Shown: positions 19,206-29,294 of the stretch, one piece after another
Numbering within the stretch: the first letter of the stretch is position 1
How the letters are laid out: each line of letters begins with the position of its first letter
Assembly: GCF_003013715.1 (NCBI RefSeq)
Contig: NC_072814.1
Coordinates: 806,001-870,000 of the forward strand
Length of the DNA stretch: 64,000 nucleotides
Direction of reading: 5' to 3'
Origin: Candidozyma auris
Lineage: Eukaryota; Ascomycota; Pichiomycetes; Serinales; Metschnikowiaceae
Position numbers and translations under genes: made by a program
Notes under the pieces: generated by a model
The model's database searches: none
What the model saw: the letters and a program-made list of their open reading frames with translations, nothing else
What the model was told of the DNA's origin: nothing

Positions 19206-20486
19206 ATGGCTCTCCCTTCTAAATTCTCTTCAGTGGGTCTTCTGAAGGAAGAAAGTAGAAGGAGCTTGTCCAGTGGCGGCGGCAGACCCAGACCGAAACC
19301 TGCTGAGTACATCTATAGGCGGATTGATGCCAAAGTGCACAACGCAGCAGAGGTAAACACTTATCGAAATGCACCAGAATTGGTCCCCATGGACGATACG
19401 AAGGAAGCTAAAGCCATATCAGACTATGTTCAGACGTCGCGGTCGTCCGGGACTCTTGAGGTTGATGCAATGGACTTGGACACCTTGTGTCAGACGCAAA
19501 GACAGACGTTTGTAGTTGATGGGAACATGTCGTATCTTATAGTGGATACAAACTTTATCTTGTCTCATTTAGATGTTTTAGACCAGCTTCGAAAGTTGGC
19601 CAAGGAGCACAGGCATCGTATTGTAATCCCAACAACGGTGATTCAGGAGTTGGACGGGTTGAAGAACTCTCTGCGGTCTGAGAAAGGCAGTGGGATTTCA
19701 GTGTCGACCATGAGCAAATTGGCTAGGTGGGCCATCGACTGGATCTACAATTGCTTTGCTGTCAAGGATCCAGGGGTAGTGGGGCAAACCAAAGATCAAC
19801 GGATCAACAGGTTAGCCGTGAAGGATGAAGCCATTTTAGACTGTTGTCTATACATTAAAAGAGAAAACCCAAAAACAATACAGGTTCTCATGTCCAATGA
19901 CAAGAACCTATGTGCTAAAGCCCTTTTGAACGATATCCTTACTGTCAGTTATAGAGACGGCATGACAGCGGAGAGTATTGCTCTGACGATTTCACACGAG
20001 AATTTCCATCAATTTGGGAGACTTGAACGTCACACAATTGTAAAAGAAAGACATATAGAAATTCCTTGTACGTCAAACGAGGAAATAGAGAAGAAAGTCT
20101 TTGACGAGGTTTTTCTGTTGACCAAAGCAATGGTGCATCACTGTATAGTACAGAACTACGGCAGTGACATGAGTCTAGTAAGGGGGTACGATAAAGACAA
20201 GATTCAATCTCTATATGACGTCGCAGACGTTGTTTCCAGGTTTTGGATACCTGTATTCAGTCGGTACTTCGACAGCTCGGTCTACAAAGAACGATTTGCC
20301 GGAAAATTCCCGAATAAAGAGTTTTGTGATCAAACTCACGATAAAGCAAGTCTCAAGGAATTTATTACGTTTTGGAGTGGGTTTCTTGAAGCGATTGTAG
20401 GTAGAGAGCTTGATGGTAAGAAGGTGGCTCACATGAACACCATCATCCAGCGATGGTGGGACATGCAAACATTGTACAATGAGTGA
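19206..20486 (+). CDS. SWT1: Swt1, nuclear PIN-domain RNA endonuclease
   Basis: Swt1 is an endoribonuclease of nuclear mRNP surveillance that acts near the nuclear pore and is functionally linked to TREX. The PIN domain starts near residue 112 with YLIVDTNFILSHLDVL, giving the first catalytic Asp. It continues with VIPTTVIQELDGLKNS (Glu/Asp) and has later acidic residues in AVKDEAILDCCLY and MSNDKNLCAKA. A conserved C-terminal helical domain follows. Length 426 versus 458 in Saccharomyces. The gene follows RMD8 by 187 bp and its stop is 7 bp from the stop of the convergent NEJ1 homologue. Confidence 0.88.
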   Translation: MALPSKFSSVGLLKEESRRSLSSGGGRPRPKPAEYIYRRIDAKVHNAAEVNTYRNAPELVPMDDTKEAKAISDYVQTSRSSGTLEVDAMDLDTLCQTQRQTFVVDGNMSYLIVDTNFILSHLDVLDQLRKLAKEHRHRIVIPTTVIQELDGLKNSLRSEKGSGISVSTMSKLARWAIDWIYNCFAVKDPGVVGQTKDQRINRLAVKDEAILDCCLYIKRENPKTIQVLMSNDKNLCAKALLNDILTVSYRDGMTAESIALTISHENFHQFGRLERHTIVKERHIEIPCTSNEEIEKKVFDEVFLLTKAMVHHCIVQNYGSDMSLVRGYDKDKIQSLYDVADVVSRFWIPVFSRYFDSSVYKERFAGKFPNKEFCDQTHDKASLKEFITFWSGFLEAIVGRELDGKKVAHMNTIIQRWWDMQTLYNE

Positions 20487-20493
20487 GAAGTTG

Positions 20494-21651
20494 TCACCTT
20501 TTACCTATCACACCAAGCCTCTTACGCTTTTTTGGAGATTCTCGAGACTCTGATTCCTTCGCATCGTTTGTTGAATCGGCGTTTTCTTTCTTGGCCGCTG
20601 GTCTCCGTCCCATATAACCAACACGGCGTCGTTTCGAAGGCAGAACCTCATATTCCAGTGAGGGTTCGCTTTTGACTGCACTGGGTCTTTCTATGGGCTC
20701 CGCTTCAACCAGGGGCTCCGATTTCACCAGTGGCTCCGCTTCAACCAGGGGCTCCGATTTCACCAGTGGCTCCGCTTCAACCAGGGGCTCCGATTTCACC
20801 AGGGGCTCCGATTTAACCAGGGGCTCCGATTTCAACAGGGGCTTCGACTTTACTGCGGTCTCCTTCAAGACTTTCTCGGGAGTGAATGCCTCATCATCAC
20901 TTCCATATATCCAATGTCCAGCTACCCAGGTTTGCATATCCTGGAAGACAGAGCTGATGACGTCCCAAAGAAGACCGGACCACGAGGACGGATCAGTCTC
21001 TAGTCTCCGGGCCAACGAGTTATATTGCTCGTGTACACGAGCATTGAACGAGCCTCTTGAAAAGGGTTCCAATAGAAAAGCATCAGATGCATGCTGTCTC
21101 CTGTACTTATTCATTAGCTCTGAGCCATTAACCGTTTTGTAGTTTTCCTCCAAGTACAAGATGTACTTATCCTTAGCCCTGAGAGCTTTTTCAAGCTGAG
21201 CTACTTTGTAGGCTAGGTAGCTGTGGTTGGCAAATTGGGAGGCATTTAAGGAAGCAAAGAATTTGGCAGTGTAGTGAGCGTCCATTTTTTGCAACCGCAT
21301 TTGCCAATTGAGGCCATCTGGAAGGCTCACAGAGAGGTGATATTCAGCACCAACTCTTTCCCATTGGACCCTTTCATCATAGAAAGCCGATTCAAGTTCT
21401 TTAGTCAAATAGGCCAAGGCGTCTGTGTCGACCTTCAGCAAGCCCAATTTCCTAGCGTGGGCTGCAATTTCGTCACTATTACTTGAGTCGGCCCACACCG
21501 TAGTCAAATCCGAAAGGTAGCAGGCGTACGCCAAAGTCGCGCCGGCTGGGGGCTGGTGGTGGAAGGCGTACATAAAGCGAAAGCTACCACCACCTTCAGC
21601 ACCCACCAACCACCTGGCAGGCATAGGAAGCAAATCCACACAATGACCCAT
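20494..21651 (-). CDS. NEJ1: XLF/Nej1-type non-homologous end-joining factor with repeat tail
   Basis: The 385-residue protein resembles XLF/Nej1, which bridges DNA ends with the Lif1-Dnl4 ligase. The N-terminal head has WLVGAEGG, then LSDLTTVWADSS and IAAHARKLG, in the order of human XLF (LVSDLQQVWHEQ, SQRAKELN). A predicted coiled stalk follows (LEKALRAKDKYILYLEENY). Residues about 269-319 are tandem hexapeptide units (EPLVKS/EPLVEA), and the C-terminus is Lys/Arg-rich (KKRKRLGVIGKR), like the Ku-binding tails of XLF proteins. ATGs lie at 21651 and 21624; the first overlaps the start of the divergent YFH7-like gene by 9 bp, the second leaves an 18-bp gap. The frame further upstream to 21675 has no ATG. 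Confidence 0.68.
   Translation of the reverse strand: MGHCVDLLPMPARWLVGAEGGGSFRFMYAFHHQPPAGATLAYACYLSDLTTVWADSSNSDEIAAHARKLGLLKVDTDALAYLTKELESAFYDERVQWERVGAEYHLSVSLPDGLNWQMRLQKMDAHYTAKFFASLNASQFANHSYLAYKVAQLEKALRAKDKYILYLEENYKTVNGSELMNKYRRQHASDAFLLEPFSRGSFNARVHEQYNSLARRLETDPSSWSGLLWDVISSVFQDMQTWVAGHWIYGSDDEAFTPEKVLKETAVKSKPLLKSEPLVKSEPLVKSEPLVEAEPLVKSEPLVEAEPLVKSEPLVEAEPIERPSAVKSEPSLEYEVLPSKRRRVGYMGRRPAAKKENADSTNDAKESESRESPKKRKRLGVIGKR
20695..20848. repeat. Coding 18/36-bp repeats in the NEJ1 homologue
   Basis: Units encoding LVKSEP and LVEAEP alternate over about 150 bp, with near-identical DNA (ggctccgatttcaccag and ggctccgcttcaacc blocks). Six units contain a hydrophobic-Lys-Ser-Glu tetrapeptide, including one degenerate copy further toward the C-terminus (AVKSEP). 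Confidence 0.85.
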
Positions 21652-22302
21652 TACGATAGCAGCCAGCTCGAACAATTGCAGCAGCGAATTACCGATCTTC
21701 TTCAGTCGCGCAGCAGAGTGCTTATAGCCGTCGCAGGGGTCCCAGGAGCAGGCAAGTCGACGTTGGTGGAGAGGATGGTGGAATTGTTAACTCTGGCCGG
21801 CATGAGTGCGAAGCTGCTTCCGCAGGACGGGTACCATTTCTCCCGCGAGCAGTTGGCGCACTTCAGCGACCCTGAGGAAGCGTTCAGGAGGCGCGGTGCT
21901 CCCTTCACTTTTGACGGGCCCAAGTTTGTGGCTGCCGTGAGCAAAGTCAGACAGGGCACTGAGAGCGTGTGGGCGCCGCTGTTTGACCACGCCAAAAAGG
22001 ACCCCGTGGAAAACGACATCTGTATCGATCTCCAGGTGCAAGTTGTGTTTGTAGAAGGGAACTATGTCGGATTAAAAGACGAGCCGTGGTGCCAATTGGC
22101 ACTGTTGGTGGACGAGTTGTGGGTGGTTTCCACGGCGCCAGAGACGGTGCGGGAGCGGATAGTGGCGAGGCATTTGGCGGCTGGCATTGCGAAGACTCTA
22201 GAGGACGCACAGGAACGAGCAGATGGCAACGACTGGGAGAACGCTAGGTATGTTATGGGACACTCGAGGGATCCCGATGCGACTATCCTGATGGATACCT
22301 AA
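21643..22302 (+). CDS. YFH7: P-loop kinase of the phosphoribulokinase/uridine kinase fold, Yfh7-like
   Basis: The 219-residue protein has a Walker A motif GVPGAGKST near residue 33, the DGYHF block and a substrate-binding region RRGAPFTFD. There is a beta-strand VVFVEGNYVGL and a lid region ERIVARHLAAGIAKT. This is the architecture of the uridine kinase / pantothenate kinase / Yfh7 group. Saccharomyces Yfh7 is longer (353) because of an insert; many fungi have this short form. The substrate is unknown. The frame is open upstream to 21556 without ATG. Its start overlaps or abuts the 5' end of the divergent NEJ1 homologue, so the two share one very short promoter zone or have promoters inside each other's coding sequence. 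Confidence 0.72.
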   Translation: MTHYDSSQLEQLQQRITDLLQSRSRVLIAVAGVPGAGKSTLVERMVELLTLAGMSAKLLPQDGYHFSREQLAHFSDPEEAFRRRGAPFTFDGPKFVAAVSKVRQGTESVWAPLFDHAKKDPVENDICIDLQVQVVFVEGNYVGLKDEPWCQLALLVDELWVVSTAPETVRERIVARHLAAGIAKTLEDAQERADGNDWENARYVMGHSRDPDATILMDT

Positions 22303-23165
22303 TTGCAGACGATAACAGAGCGAGATTGGCTTGAAGTGGTCGTTGACGTGGGGTGCGATGGCCGGTAGAAGTATTTCGCAGCCAAAAGCTGTCGAGCGCA
22401 TGAGAAGCAAGTCGAGCGCAGCAGTAGCGAATCGTGCGCATTACGTTAGCTAGAGACAGTCGCTAGATGAATTTCCTCGCTGAGCAATTAGAGTGATGTC
22501 TGCGATTAGAAGTTGGCCCTTGAAGTGTTGTGCTCTTTCATTGAATTGCCAGAGATGCAATGCCGTTGACTCTTGTTGTGCGCGGAGAAATGCCTAGATC
22601 CAGGGCTGAATCTGATCATCGGATGTAAAGACCTTCAATTTAGACCGAGCAAAGCGTTTGTTGGGTGCTGTTCATCAACAAAATGATTCATCATAGATTC
22701 TTCTGCATTGACAGTATCTCAACGACAAAGCTCCATAGCCTCTATTATTTTTTCTTAGAAATTTTCATAAAAACTCCATCAGAAGAATATTTCCAGAGTT
22801 AACTGAACAATGTATTTCTCGCTTTGCTCGTATCTGCCTCCCCATTTCTCTTTGTCCCCTGTTAGAGCATATTTTGCAACCAGGTACGCAGGCTAGGAAA
22901 TCACCTAGCTCTAAACGACGCTGGCAAAAACCCAATCAGACATTGCGAATTGGTCATCATCTGACACGTTTTCTTCCAAGATCGGCTCTGATCCCCTATA
23001 CCATCTATCATACCTCTAGAAAACCCATCTGTTCGTATAACTAGATCACACCACTCGCTAGCGCCCGTGCAGGCCCATAACGGCCATGTGAGGTATAAAG
23101 AGCGTAGACCTCGTTGGGCTTTAGACGTATACCAGAAACCAAAAGAGAACACATTACCAAAGATC
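22303..23165. promoter_or_regulatory. Intergenic region upstream of HEM13
   Basis: These 863 bp hold the 3' end of the kinase gene and the HEM13 promoter. TATAAA at 23094-23099 lies 67 bp before the HEM13 ATG. No supported ORF or RNA gene was seen; a weak box C/D-like arrangement at 22491-22605 is not convincing. Confidence 0.6.
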
Positions 23166-24128
23166 ATGGCATCAAAAGTCCACGACACGTCTCTCCCGGT
23201 GAGAGACAGAATGGAGGCGCTTGTGCGCTTGAAGCAGAAACAAATCACTCTGGGCATAGCTGCCTTGGACTCCGTTGAGTTTCACACCGATGCCTGGGTC
23301 AGAGGAAACAACGGTGGTGGAGGTGAGTCGATGGTGTTGCAGAATGGAACTACGTTTGAGAAAGGTGGCGTCAATATCTCCATTGTCCATGGCAAATTGC
23401 CCCCTCAGGCGGTGCAGAGGATGAGAGCAGACCACAGAAACTTGAAGGGAGCAGCAGATGGGTCGGTTGACTTCTTTGCCTGTGGGTTATCATTAGTGAT
23501 CCACCCACATAACCCACATGCCCCCACCACACATGCCAATTACCGTTATTTTGAGACAACGGACCCAGAAAGCGGCGAGGTGATGACTTGGTGGTTTGGC
23601 GGAGGATGTGATTTGACGCCGTCCTACTTGTACGAAGAGGACGCTAAGCACTTCCACCAGACGCATAAGGACGCTTTGGATAAGTATGACACGGATTTGT
23701 ACCCCAAGTGGAAGAAATGGTGCGACGAGTACTTCTACATCAAGCACAGAAACGAAACGAGAGGGGTGGGCGGAATCTTCTTCGATGACTTTGACGAAAA
23801 GCCTGCTGACGAAATATTGCACATTGTCGAAGACTGTTTTGACGCATTTTTGCCCTCGTACGTGCCATTAGTAGAAAAACGCATGCACCAGGAGTTCACA
23901 GAGGAGCAGAAGAAGTGGCAGCAGATTCGAAGAGGGCGCTACGTCGAGTTCAACTTGGTGTTGGACCGAGGCACCCAATTTGGGTTGCAGACGCCCGGAT
24001 CGAGGGTCGAGAGTATCTTGATGTCGTTGCCTGCAACCGCCTCGTGGGTGTACGATCACCACCCAGAAGAAGGCAGCGAGGAGGCAAAGTTTGTTAAAGT
24101 GTTGCAGAACCCCGTGGATTGGTGTTAG
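23166..24128 (+). CDS. HEM13: Coproporphyrinogen III oxidase, oxygen-dependent
   Basis: Hem13 converts coproporphyrinogen III to protoporphyrinogen IX with O2, the sixth step of heme synthesis, in the cytosol. The 320 residues cover the whole family domain: [77 protein letters not shown], and [20 protein letters not shown] near the end. Length matches Saccharomyces (328). The frame is open upstream but the TATA box lies inside that extension, so 23166 is the start. An in-frame CTG near residue 34 aligns with Gln in Saccharomyces. Oxygen and heme control through Rox1-type sites is usual for this gene, but I cannot show it here. Confidence 0.95.
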   Translation: MASKVHDTSLPVRDRMEALVRLKQKQITLGIAALDSVEFHTDAWVRGNNGGGGESMVLQNGTTFEKGGVNISIVHGKLPPQAVQRMRADHRNLKGAADGSVDFFACGLSLVIHPHNPHAPTTHANYRYFETTDPESGEVMTWWFGGGCDLTPSYLYEEDAKHFHQTHKDALDKYDTDLYPKWKKWCDEYFYIKHRNETRGVGGIFFDDFDEKPADEILHIVEDCFDAFLPSYVPLVEKRMHQEFTEEQKKWQQIRRGRYVEFNLVLDRGTQFGLQTPGSRVESILMSLPATASWVYDHHPEEGSEEAKFVKVLQNPVDWC

Positions 24129-25265
24129 GCTTTGGTAAATGAGGGATAGAAAACGACAAGAAATACATAAGGATACAATTTTTCTTGTGAATAAGAGCGA
24201 TGAGAAGATAGAGATCACGTCGATGCGTAGCTTGATGCAATGGTTGGAAAATCTTGTAAGTGGTCTTGGCAGTGGGTTTTCTGAGCCTGTTTGTCGCAAA
24301 TGACAGAAAAAGATAAGACCCTCGACAGAGTCCGTGAGGGCAGAAGAGGCACGGGACGAGGCGACAGGCGCTTACGAGGCAGACAGAAAAGGCTCATTTG
24401 CCGCAGCCATTGTGAACCAACTTGGCGGTTTTGAGGAGAAAGAAAAGATTGAAAAAATGAAACGATATTGACCCAGACAAACGTGAGACCCCCTTTCATG
24501 TATACCATCAACGTCATATGAGAATAAAAAGCTCTCACAATAAAGGCTAGGGTCATCAAATTCTTGCAAATCCAAGGGGGAACCTTATTTTTGTGCTGCC
24601 GCCATTTGCCATTTTCTGACTCAATGAGGCTGCCGCTGGCGCGAGGCTTGCGGTCCTCGGCGAAATACTGGCCTCGCTGCCTGAAGGGTGCGCATTTGGG
24701 CCTTTTCCTAACCTGAGCAGGCCTCGACAGGCAGCACATGACACAAGACGATAACCTGGTGAAAGCAAGAAAACGTGGATTTCTTTGTTGAATTTCGTGG
24801 AAGCTTTTCCTCTTAGGTAGTTCTGTTTTTGAGAAAATTGTGGAACGGGTGTAAATTGCATCTTGGCGGCGCCCATTCGCTGGCGCCATCTCAGGCGAGG
24901 CAAGCAGCTCATGGGTTAATCTTTTGTTGCAGCACACAGTAATTTTTTTTTTTTTTCTTTTCGCGCAAATATTAAAAAGGGCATCGTGCGCTCCCACAAC
25001 GGTTTTTCTCTTATTTCATCTTCATCAAGAAAATCAAAAAAAAAATTCTTCATCGCTGGTGCCGTCCATCTATGTAAAGAAAACCTCAGCTTGTTACCTC
25101 CCACGTTTATTTTTGATTTCCCTTGACTGCTTCAGCTTGTCTTTCTAGAAATGGTCACAACCTCGTGGTTTCGCTAATTACGGTACTACAGCAAGAGAAG
25201 AAGAATTACAAACCGACTTGAGACGACTTCGCCTTGAACAACCTTTAACTTTGACGTAATACGAC
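24129..25265. other. Intergenic region HEM13-ALR1
   Basis: A 1.1-kb stretch with the ALR1 promoter. It has a T-tract near 24943-24957 and a pyrimidine-rich leader before the ALR1 ATG. A 260-codon antisense frame (24215-24997) spans it but lacks coding character. Confidence 0.55.
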
Positions 25266-27467
25266 ATGTCAGACTTAGAAAGCTACAATTCAACTTCGGC
25301 CGATCAGGCCACAACCCCTCAGCGCCCTGATCATGTCTTGAACGACCACAGGCAGCAAAGAGAAAACTTGCCTCCTCCAGATGAGGAGGCCACTCTGGAT
25401 TCACAAGCCAGAGCTGGTAGCTTTGGTGACGCCAGCGCCATTGCAGGTGCCGTTCCCAATGCGAGGCCTAGACGGCATCATGAGACTCCCAGGGTTCGCA
25501 GAAACACCCGTTCTCAGCTGGTGAGCGAGGCAGTTTCGGCGGAGGACGCTGCTTACTTGATGAGACGCGCTAGCAGACACTCTCGCAATTCAATCGACAG
25601 ACAACAGGAAGGGTTGGCCAACTTGGGCAGACAGGGTACCAACGATACGTTTGCCTCAAGCATGCACGGGCATCAGTTTTCCAAGCGTGAGAGAAGACCT
25701 TCCAAGGGCTCTGTCGATAGTGATGCCGACTCTCATGCGTCGAGATCTTCTCAGGAGACGGAGGAGGATGTGTGTTTCCCCATGTTGCGTGAGCATGTTC
25801 GTGTCAATGGCATTGATTTTGATGAAATCGAGGAGTTTATCAAGGAAGAGCGTGAGAACGCAGAGCAGGTGAAGCAGCAGGAAAAAATCATCGCTCAGAA
25901 CATCGGTTGGAACCCCCTGACTCCAGCTGCGACTTCGACCGCCAACTCCTTCTCTGAGAGGCCCTTGAGCAAGACCGCCGTAAAGTACACTCCAAAGCAC
26001 GTCCTTGCTAGAATGAAGGGTAGAGTTGATGCGTCAGAAAGCTCGGAGAAGAGCACTTCTGTTCGCGGTATTACAACCGATGCTGGTAGACACAACTCTG
26101 ACTCCTCCGAGTCTGCATTCTACGAGAAAAAGAATTCTGAAGACGATGATTCCTTCGTTGTGAAATTTGGTGGTGCCAAGATAAACGAGGATGATGACTT
26201 GGGATTACCTGAAAGATATTCGTTCTTCCACTCTGACAACGAGGAGACTGTCCATGCACCTGACATTCCCTCTTTGGTTGAGCCTGGCCAGACGGTTCAG
26301 GAGTTGTTCAAGAACGGCGACGGAACTTGGTGGTTGGATGTGACTTGTCCTACCGATGCTGAGGTGAAGACTTTAGCTAAGGCGTTCGGTATTCATCCTT
26401 TGACCGCCGAAGATATCAGAATGCAAGAGACTCGTGAGAAAGTGGAGTTGTTCCGCAGCTACTACTTTGTTTGCTTCCATACCTTTGAGCCTGATAAAGA
26501 ATCGGAGGATTACTTGGAGCCTATCAACTTCTATATTGTTGTGTTTAAGGAAGGCGTGTTGACATTCCATTTTGCTCCTGTACCTCACCCAGCAAATGTC
26601 AGAAGAAGAGTCAGGCAATTGAGAGAATACGTTGATGTGAACGCAGACTGGCTTTGTTATGCCATGATCGATGACATCACAGATGGATTCGCCCCAGTTA
26701 TTATGGGTATCGAATATGAAGCAGATGCTATCGAGGACTCGGTCTTGACAGCACGCGAGATGAATTTCAGCTCCATGTTGAGGAAAATTGGTGAGGCCAG
26801 AAGAAAGGTCATGACATTGATGAGACTTCTCTCCAATAAGGCCGATGTTATCAAGATGTTCGCGAAGCGATGCCAGGATGAAAACCATTATGGCCCTCGT
26901 ACTTATGAAGAGTTCAGCCCACCCCCTAGATCTGGCAATGAATCATCTCACAATTCTGACATCAATCAACAAAGAGGGAAGGTAGCGCAACCAAGAGCCG
27001 ATATTGCATTGTATTTGGGTGATATCCAAGATCACGTTCTCACCATGTACCAAAATTTGGGCGCCTACGAGAAAATTTTCAGCAGATCTCATTCAAATTA
27101 CTTAGCACAGTTGCAAGTTGAGTCGTTCAATGCCAACTTGAGAGTCACAGAGATCTTGGGAGGTGTCACGTTGCTCGGAACATTGATCTTGCCAATGAAT
27201 CTGGTTTTCTCGGCATTCGGTATGAATGTTCAAGTGCCAGGTCAAGACGTTCCCGGTTTGGGTTGGTTCTTTGGTATTGTGGGCGTGCTTTTCAGTGTTG
27301 TCGCTTCTTTGGTTTGCTTCGTGAAGGTGTACTTGACCAGACGTGAGAGACAGATCATAAGACAAGAAGACGAGAAGAGGTCAATTAGAAGTTTAGGGAT
27401 GAGGATCAAGTCAAGATCAAGAGAGGCTGCGAAGTCTATCATAAGTTTCCCTAAAGGCTATGATTAG
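25266..27467 (+). CDS. ALR1: Alr1-type plasma membrane Mg2+ transporter (CorA family)
   Basis: Alr1 is the main Mg2+ uptake channel of the yeast plasma membrane, a CorA-family pentamer. Of 733 residues, the first 330 are hydrophilic and Ser/Arg-rich. The soluble CorA domain starts near 340 (WWLDVTCPTDAEVKTLAKAFGIHPLTAEDI). Two membrane helices near the C-terminus flank the signature GMN at 652-654 (AFGMNVQVPGQ), and a basic tail follows. Alr1/Alr2 are distinguished from the vacuolar Mnr2 by the VQVPGQ extension after GMN and the N-terminal layout, but the choice between Alr1 and Alr2 is by convention, as most clade members have one. Confidence 0.88.
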   Translation: MSDLESYNSTSADQATTPQRPDHVLNDHRQQRENLPPPDEEATLDSQARAGSFGDASAIAGAVPNARPRRHHETPRVRRNTRSQLVSEAVSAEDAAYLMRRASRHSRNSIDRQQEGLANLGRQGTNDTFASSMHGHQFSKRERRPSKGSVDSDADSHASRSSQETEEDVCFPMLREHVRVNGIDFDEIEEFIKEERENAEQVKQQEKIIAQNIGWNPLTPAATSTANSFSERPLSKTAVKYTPKHVLARMKGRVDASESSEKSTSVRGITTDAGRHNSDSSESAFYEKKNSEDDDSFVVKFGGAKINEDDDLGLPERYSFFHSDNEETVHAPDIPSLVEPGQTVQELFKNGDGTWWLDVTCPTDAEVKTLAKAFGIHPLTAEDIRMQETREKVELFRSYYFVCFHTFEPDKESEDYLEPINFYIVVFKEGVLTFHFAPVPHPANVRRRVRQLREYVDVNADWLCYAMIDDITDGFAPVIMGIEYEADAIEDSVLTAREMNFSSMLRKIGEARRKVMTLMRLLSNKADVIKMFAKRCQDENHYGPRTYEEFSPPPRSGNESSHNSDINQQRGKVAQPRADIALYLGDIQDHVLTMYQNLGAYEKIFSRSHSNYLAQLQVESFNANLRVTEILGGVTLLGTLILPMNLVFSAFGMNVQVPGQDVPGLGWFFGIVGVLFSVVASLVCFVKVYLTRRERQIIRQEDEKRSIRSLGMRIKSRSREAAKSIISFPKGYD

Positions 27468-27596
27468 TCTGAGTCTGGGCTATCTTGAAACTTTTTTTTT
27501 GTGCCATCAGATTCTTTATATTTATTAGCATTCAGGCTTTATGCCTGACCGGACGTACGGTATTTATAAAAGCATTTAGAAATAATAGTAGACGAA

Positions 27597-29294
27597 TCAT
27601 CTTTTAGTCTTCTTACTCTTCTTGCGAGGGCGCTCTTCTACCTCTTGAGGAATCCATATCTCATTTTCGGCCTCACCAGGCTGTCTTGAAGGGCCTTCTT
27701 TGCTCTGGAAAACATCTTTCCTCCACTGCTGTAGATGTTTCTTCTTAGCAAACTTTCTTTTATCCTTCAATGCGAGCTCCTTAGGCCTGTAAGGAGCAAA
27801 CTTCTTAATGCTGACGAATTTGTTCAAGTCCAGATCATCGGCTAGAAGAATTTCTCTTGTAGATAGTCCGAAAGTCTCCGGCGACACTTCCCTATACTTG
27901 AACTTGATCTCTTCTTTTTCCTTTGAACGTCCTCTTTCTTCTTCGACCTCATCTAAGATTTTGAGTTTGTTGGCCTCGACAATCTTGGCAGCCTCTTCCC
28001 TTATGTTCCGCAGTTGCTTTTTCGCTTCTTTTTTCTCCTTCAATTTGGCCTTTTTCGAAGACTTTTTTTCTCCTACAGCTTCGACGTCACCATTCTCAGT
28101 CTCGGGCTCATCATCCTCTCTAACAATGTCAGAATATTCAGCATCACCGCCATCAGCGGCCTTAGCAGCGTGGAATTCACCCATAATCTCGTCATCTTCG
28201 TCCCATTCTTGTTTAGTTATTTCAGCACCATAATATTGTGCATCAAACACCTGCGCCATCTTGTTGTCCCAATCAGCATCGTCGAAGTCATCGTTCAACA
28301 AAGATTCTCCAAAAACTTTCTCAATGGCCTCGTTGCTAACATCATCACCAACGGCATCCTTGATTTTCTTGAGTCTATCTGCAACCTTGTTCAACTTCTC
28401 GGTCTTCTTCTTTTGCAAGGCCTTCTCTCTTTCAGCCTTCTCTTTTTCTTTTTCAGCATGCTTTCTTTCTCTCTCCTTCTTCCTAGCATTAGTCTTGGCC
28501 CTTCTCACGGTAGCTTGATTACGAGCGTACGATACAATTTCGGCAGAGTTGGGGTCCTCGTAACGAAAGTTGTAGGCTCTCTCAAAGTCCTCAACGGCAT
28601 CATCAAATTCTTGTTCATCGTCATTATCGATCTTATCCAAATCAATGACTTTATCGTTTACTTTTGGCACCCACGCTTTTCTATCGAGGAAGGCGCTCAA
28701 AAAACCTTCAGCATTCTTGGTAGGATCAGGTAGTTCTGAGGCGGGATCAGATTCAGCAGCCTCAGACTTTTCCTTCTTCTTCAAAAACTCATCGTCGTCC
28801 TCGGCCTCTTCTCCATCGAAGGCATTCTTGATATCGTCAAGTAATCTGTTTCTTTCTTCTCTTTCGGTGACAACAAAAGGCTTCTCGCCATCCACAGTGT
28901 CAAATTCGTTTTCGTCTTTCTTATAGTCCCCCAGCAACAAAGCTTGACGGTGGTAGTCTTTCAAATACAAAGGCTTATCTTTGGACTTCTTGGAAACCTC
29001 CTCATCGTTTTCGTCAAAGAACTTCGCATTAGGATCCAAAAGCTTCTTTGGGTCACTTTTAAGCATACTTAAGACCTTTTGAATTGAACTCTCCACATTC
29101 TCAGTCAATAATTCCCCATATTCATCCTCTTCCTCAGATGTGGATGAGGACTCATCATCCTCGCTTTCGATCTGGTAATCTTCTTTTTTTGAGAATTCTT
29201 GGGGCTTGGCCACTTCTTCAGTCGATGCATTTTCTGATTCTGCACGAAGAGCCGCCTCTTTTGCTTTCTTAGCAGCGGACTTTTTTCTAGCCAT
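27597..29294 (-). CDS. KRI1: Kri1, nucleolar factor for 40S ribosome synthesis
   Basis: Kri1 binds Krr1 and is required for 18S rRNA production in the nucleolus. The 565-residue protein (Saccharomyces 591) is highly charged. It has an acidic N-terminal half, then the Kri1 domain (YLKDYHRQALL near 110, FERAYNFRYEDPNSAEIVSYAR near 240) and a Lys/Glu coiled coil (about 265-310). The C-terminal Kri1 block is KFKYREVSPETFGLSTREILLADDLDLN, followed by SIKKFAPYRPKE, with a final nuclear-localisation-like KKSKKTKR. It is convergent with ALR1 (129 bp apart) and tandem behind PEX8. Confidence 0.92.
   Translation of the reverse strand: MARKKSAAKKAKEAALRAESENASTEEVAKPQEFSKKEDYQIESEDDESSSTSEEEDEYGELLTENVESSIQKVLSMLKSDPKKLLDPNAKFFDENDEEVSKKSKDKPLYLKDYHRQALLLGDYKKDENEFDTVDGEKPFVVTEREERNRLLDDIKNAFDGEEAEDDDEFLKKKEKSEAAESDPASELPDPTKNAEGFLSAFLDRKAWVPKVNDKVIDLDKIDNDDEQEFDDAVEDFERAYNFRYEDPNSAEIVSYARNQATVRRAKTNARKKERERKHAEKEKEKAEREKALQKKKTEKLNKVADRLKKIKDAVGDDVSNEAIEKVFGESLLNDDFDDADWDNKMAQVFDAQYYGAEITKQEWDEDDEIMGEFHAAKAADGGDAEYSDIVREDDEPETENGDVEAVGEKKSSKKAKLKEKKEAKKQLRNIREEAAKIVEANKLKILDEVEEERGRSKEKEEIKFKYREVSPETFGLSTREILLADDLDLNKFVSIKKFAPYRPKELALKDKRKFAKKKHLQQWRKDVFQSKEGPSRQPGEAENEIWIPQEVEERPRKKSKKTKR

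Noticed and set aside
22491..22605. Possible box C/D snoRNA (GTGATGT ... CTGA with a 5-bp closing stem)
   Set aside because: Box C has a mismatch, no C'/D' pair or guide to rRNA could be identified by eye, and such weak matches are common.
24215..24997. 260-codon antisense ORF between HEM13 and ALR1
   Set aside because: It has no recognisable domain and an odd composition (Arg, Ser and Cys patches). It lies over the ALR1 promoter and HEM13 3' end, and its predicted start lies in a T-rich tract. Taken as chance.
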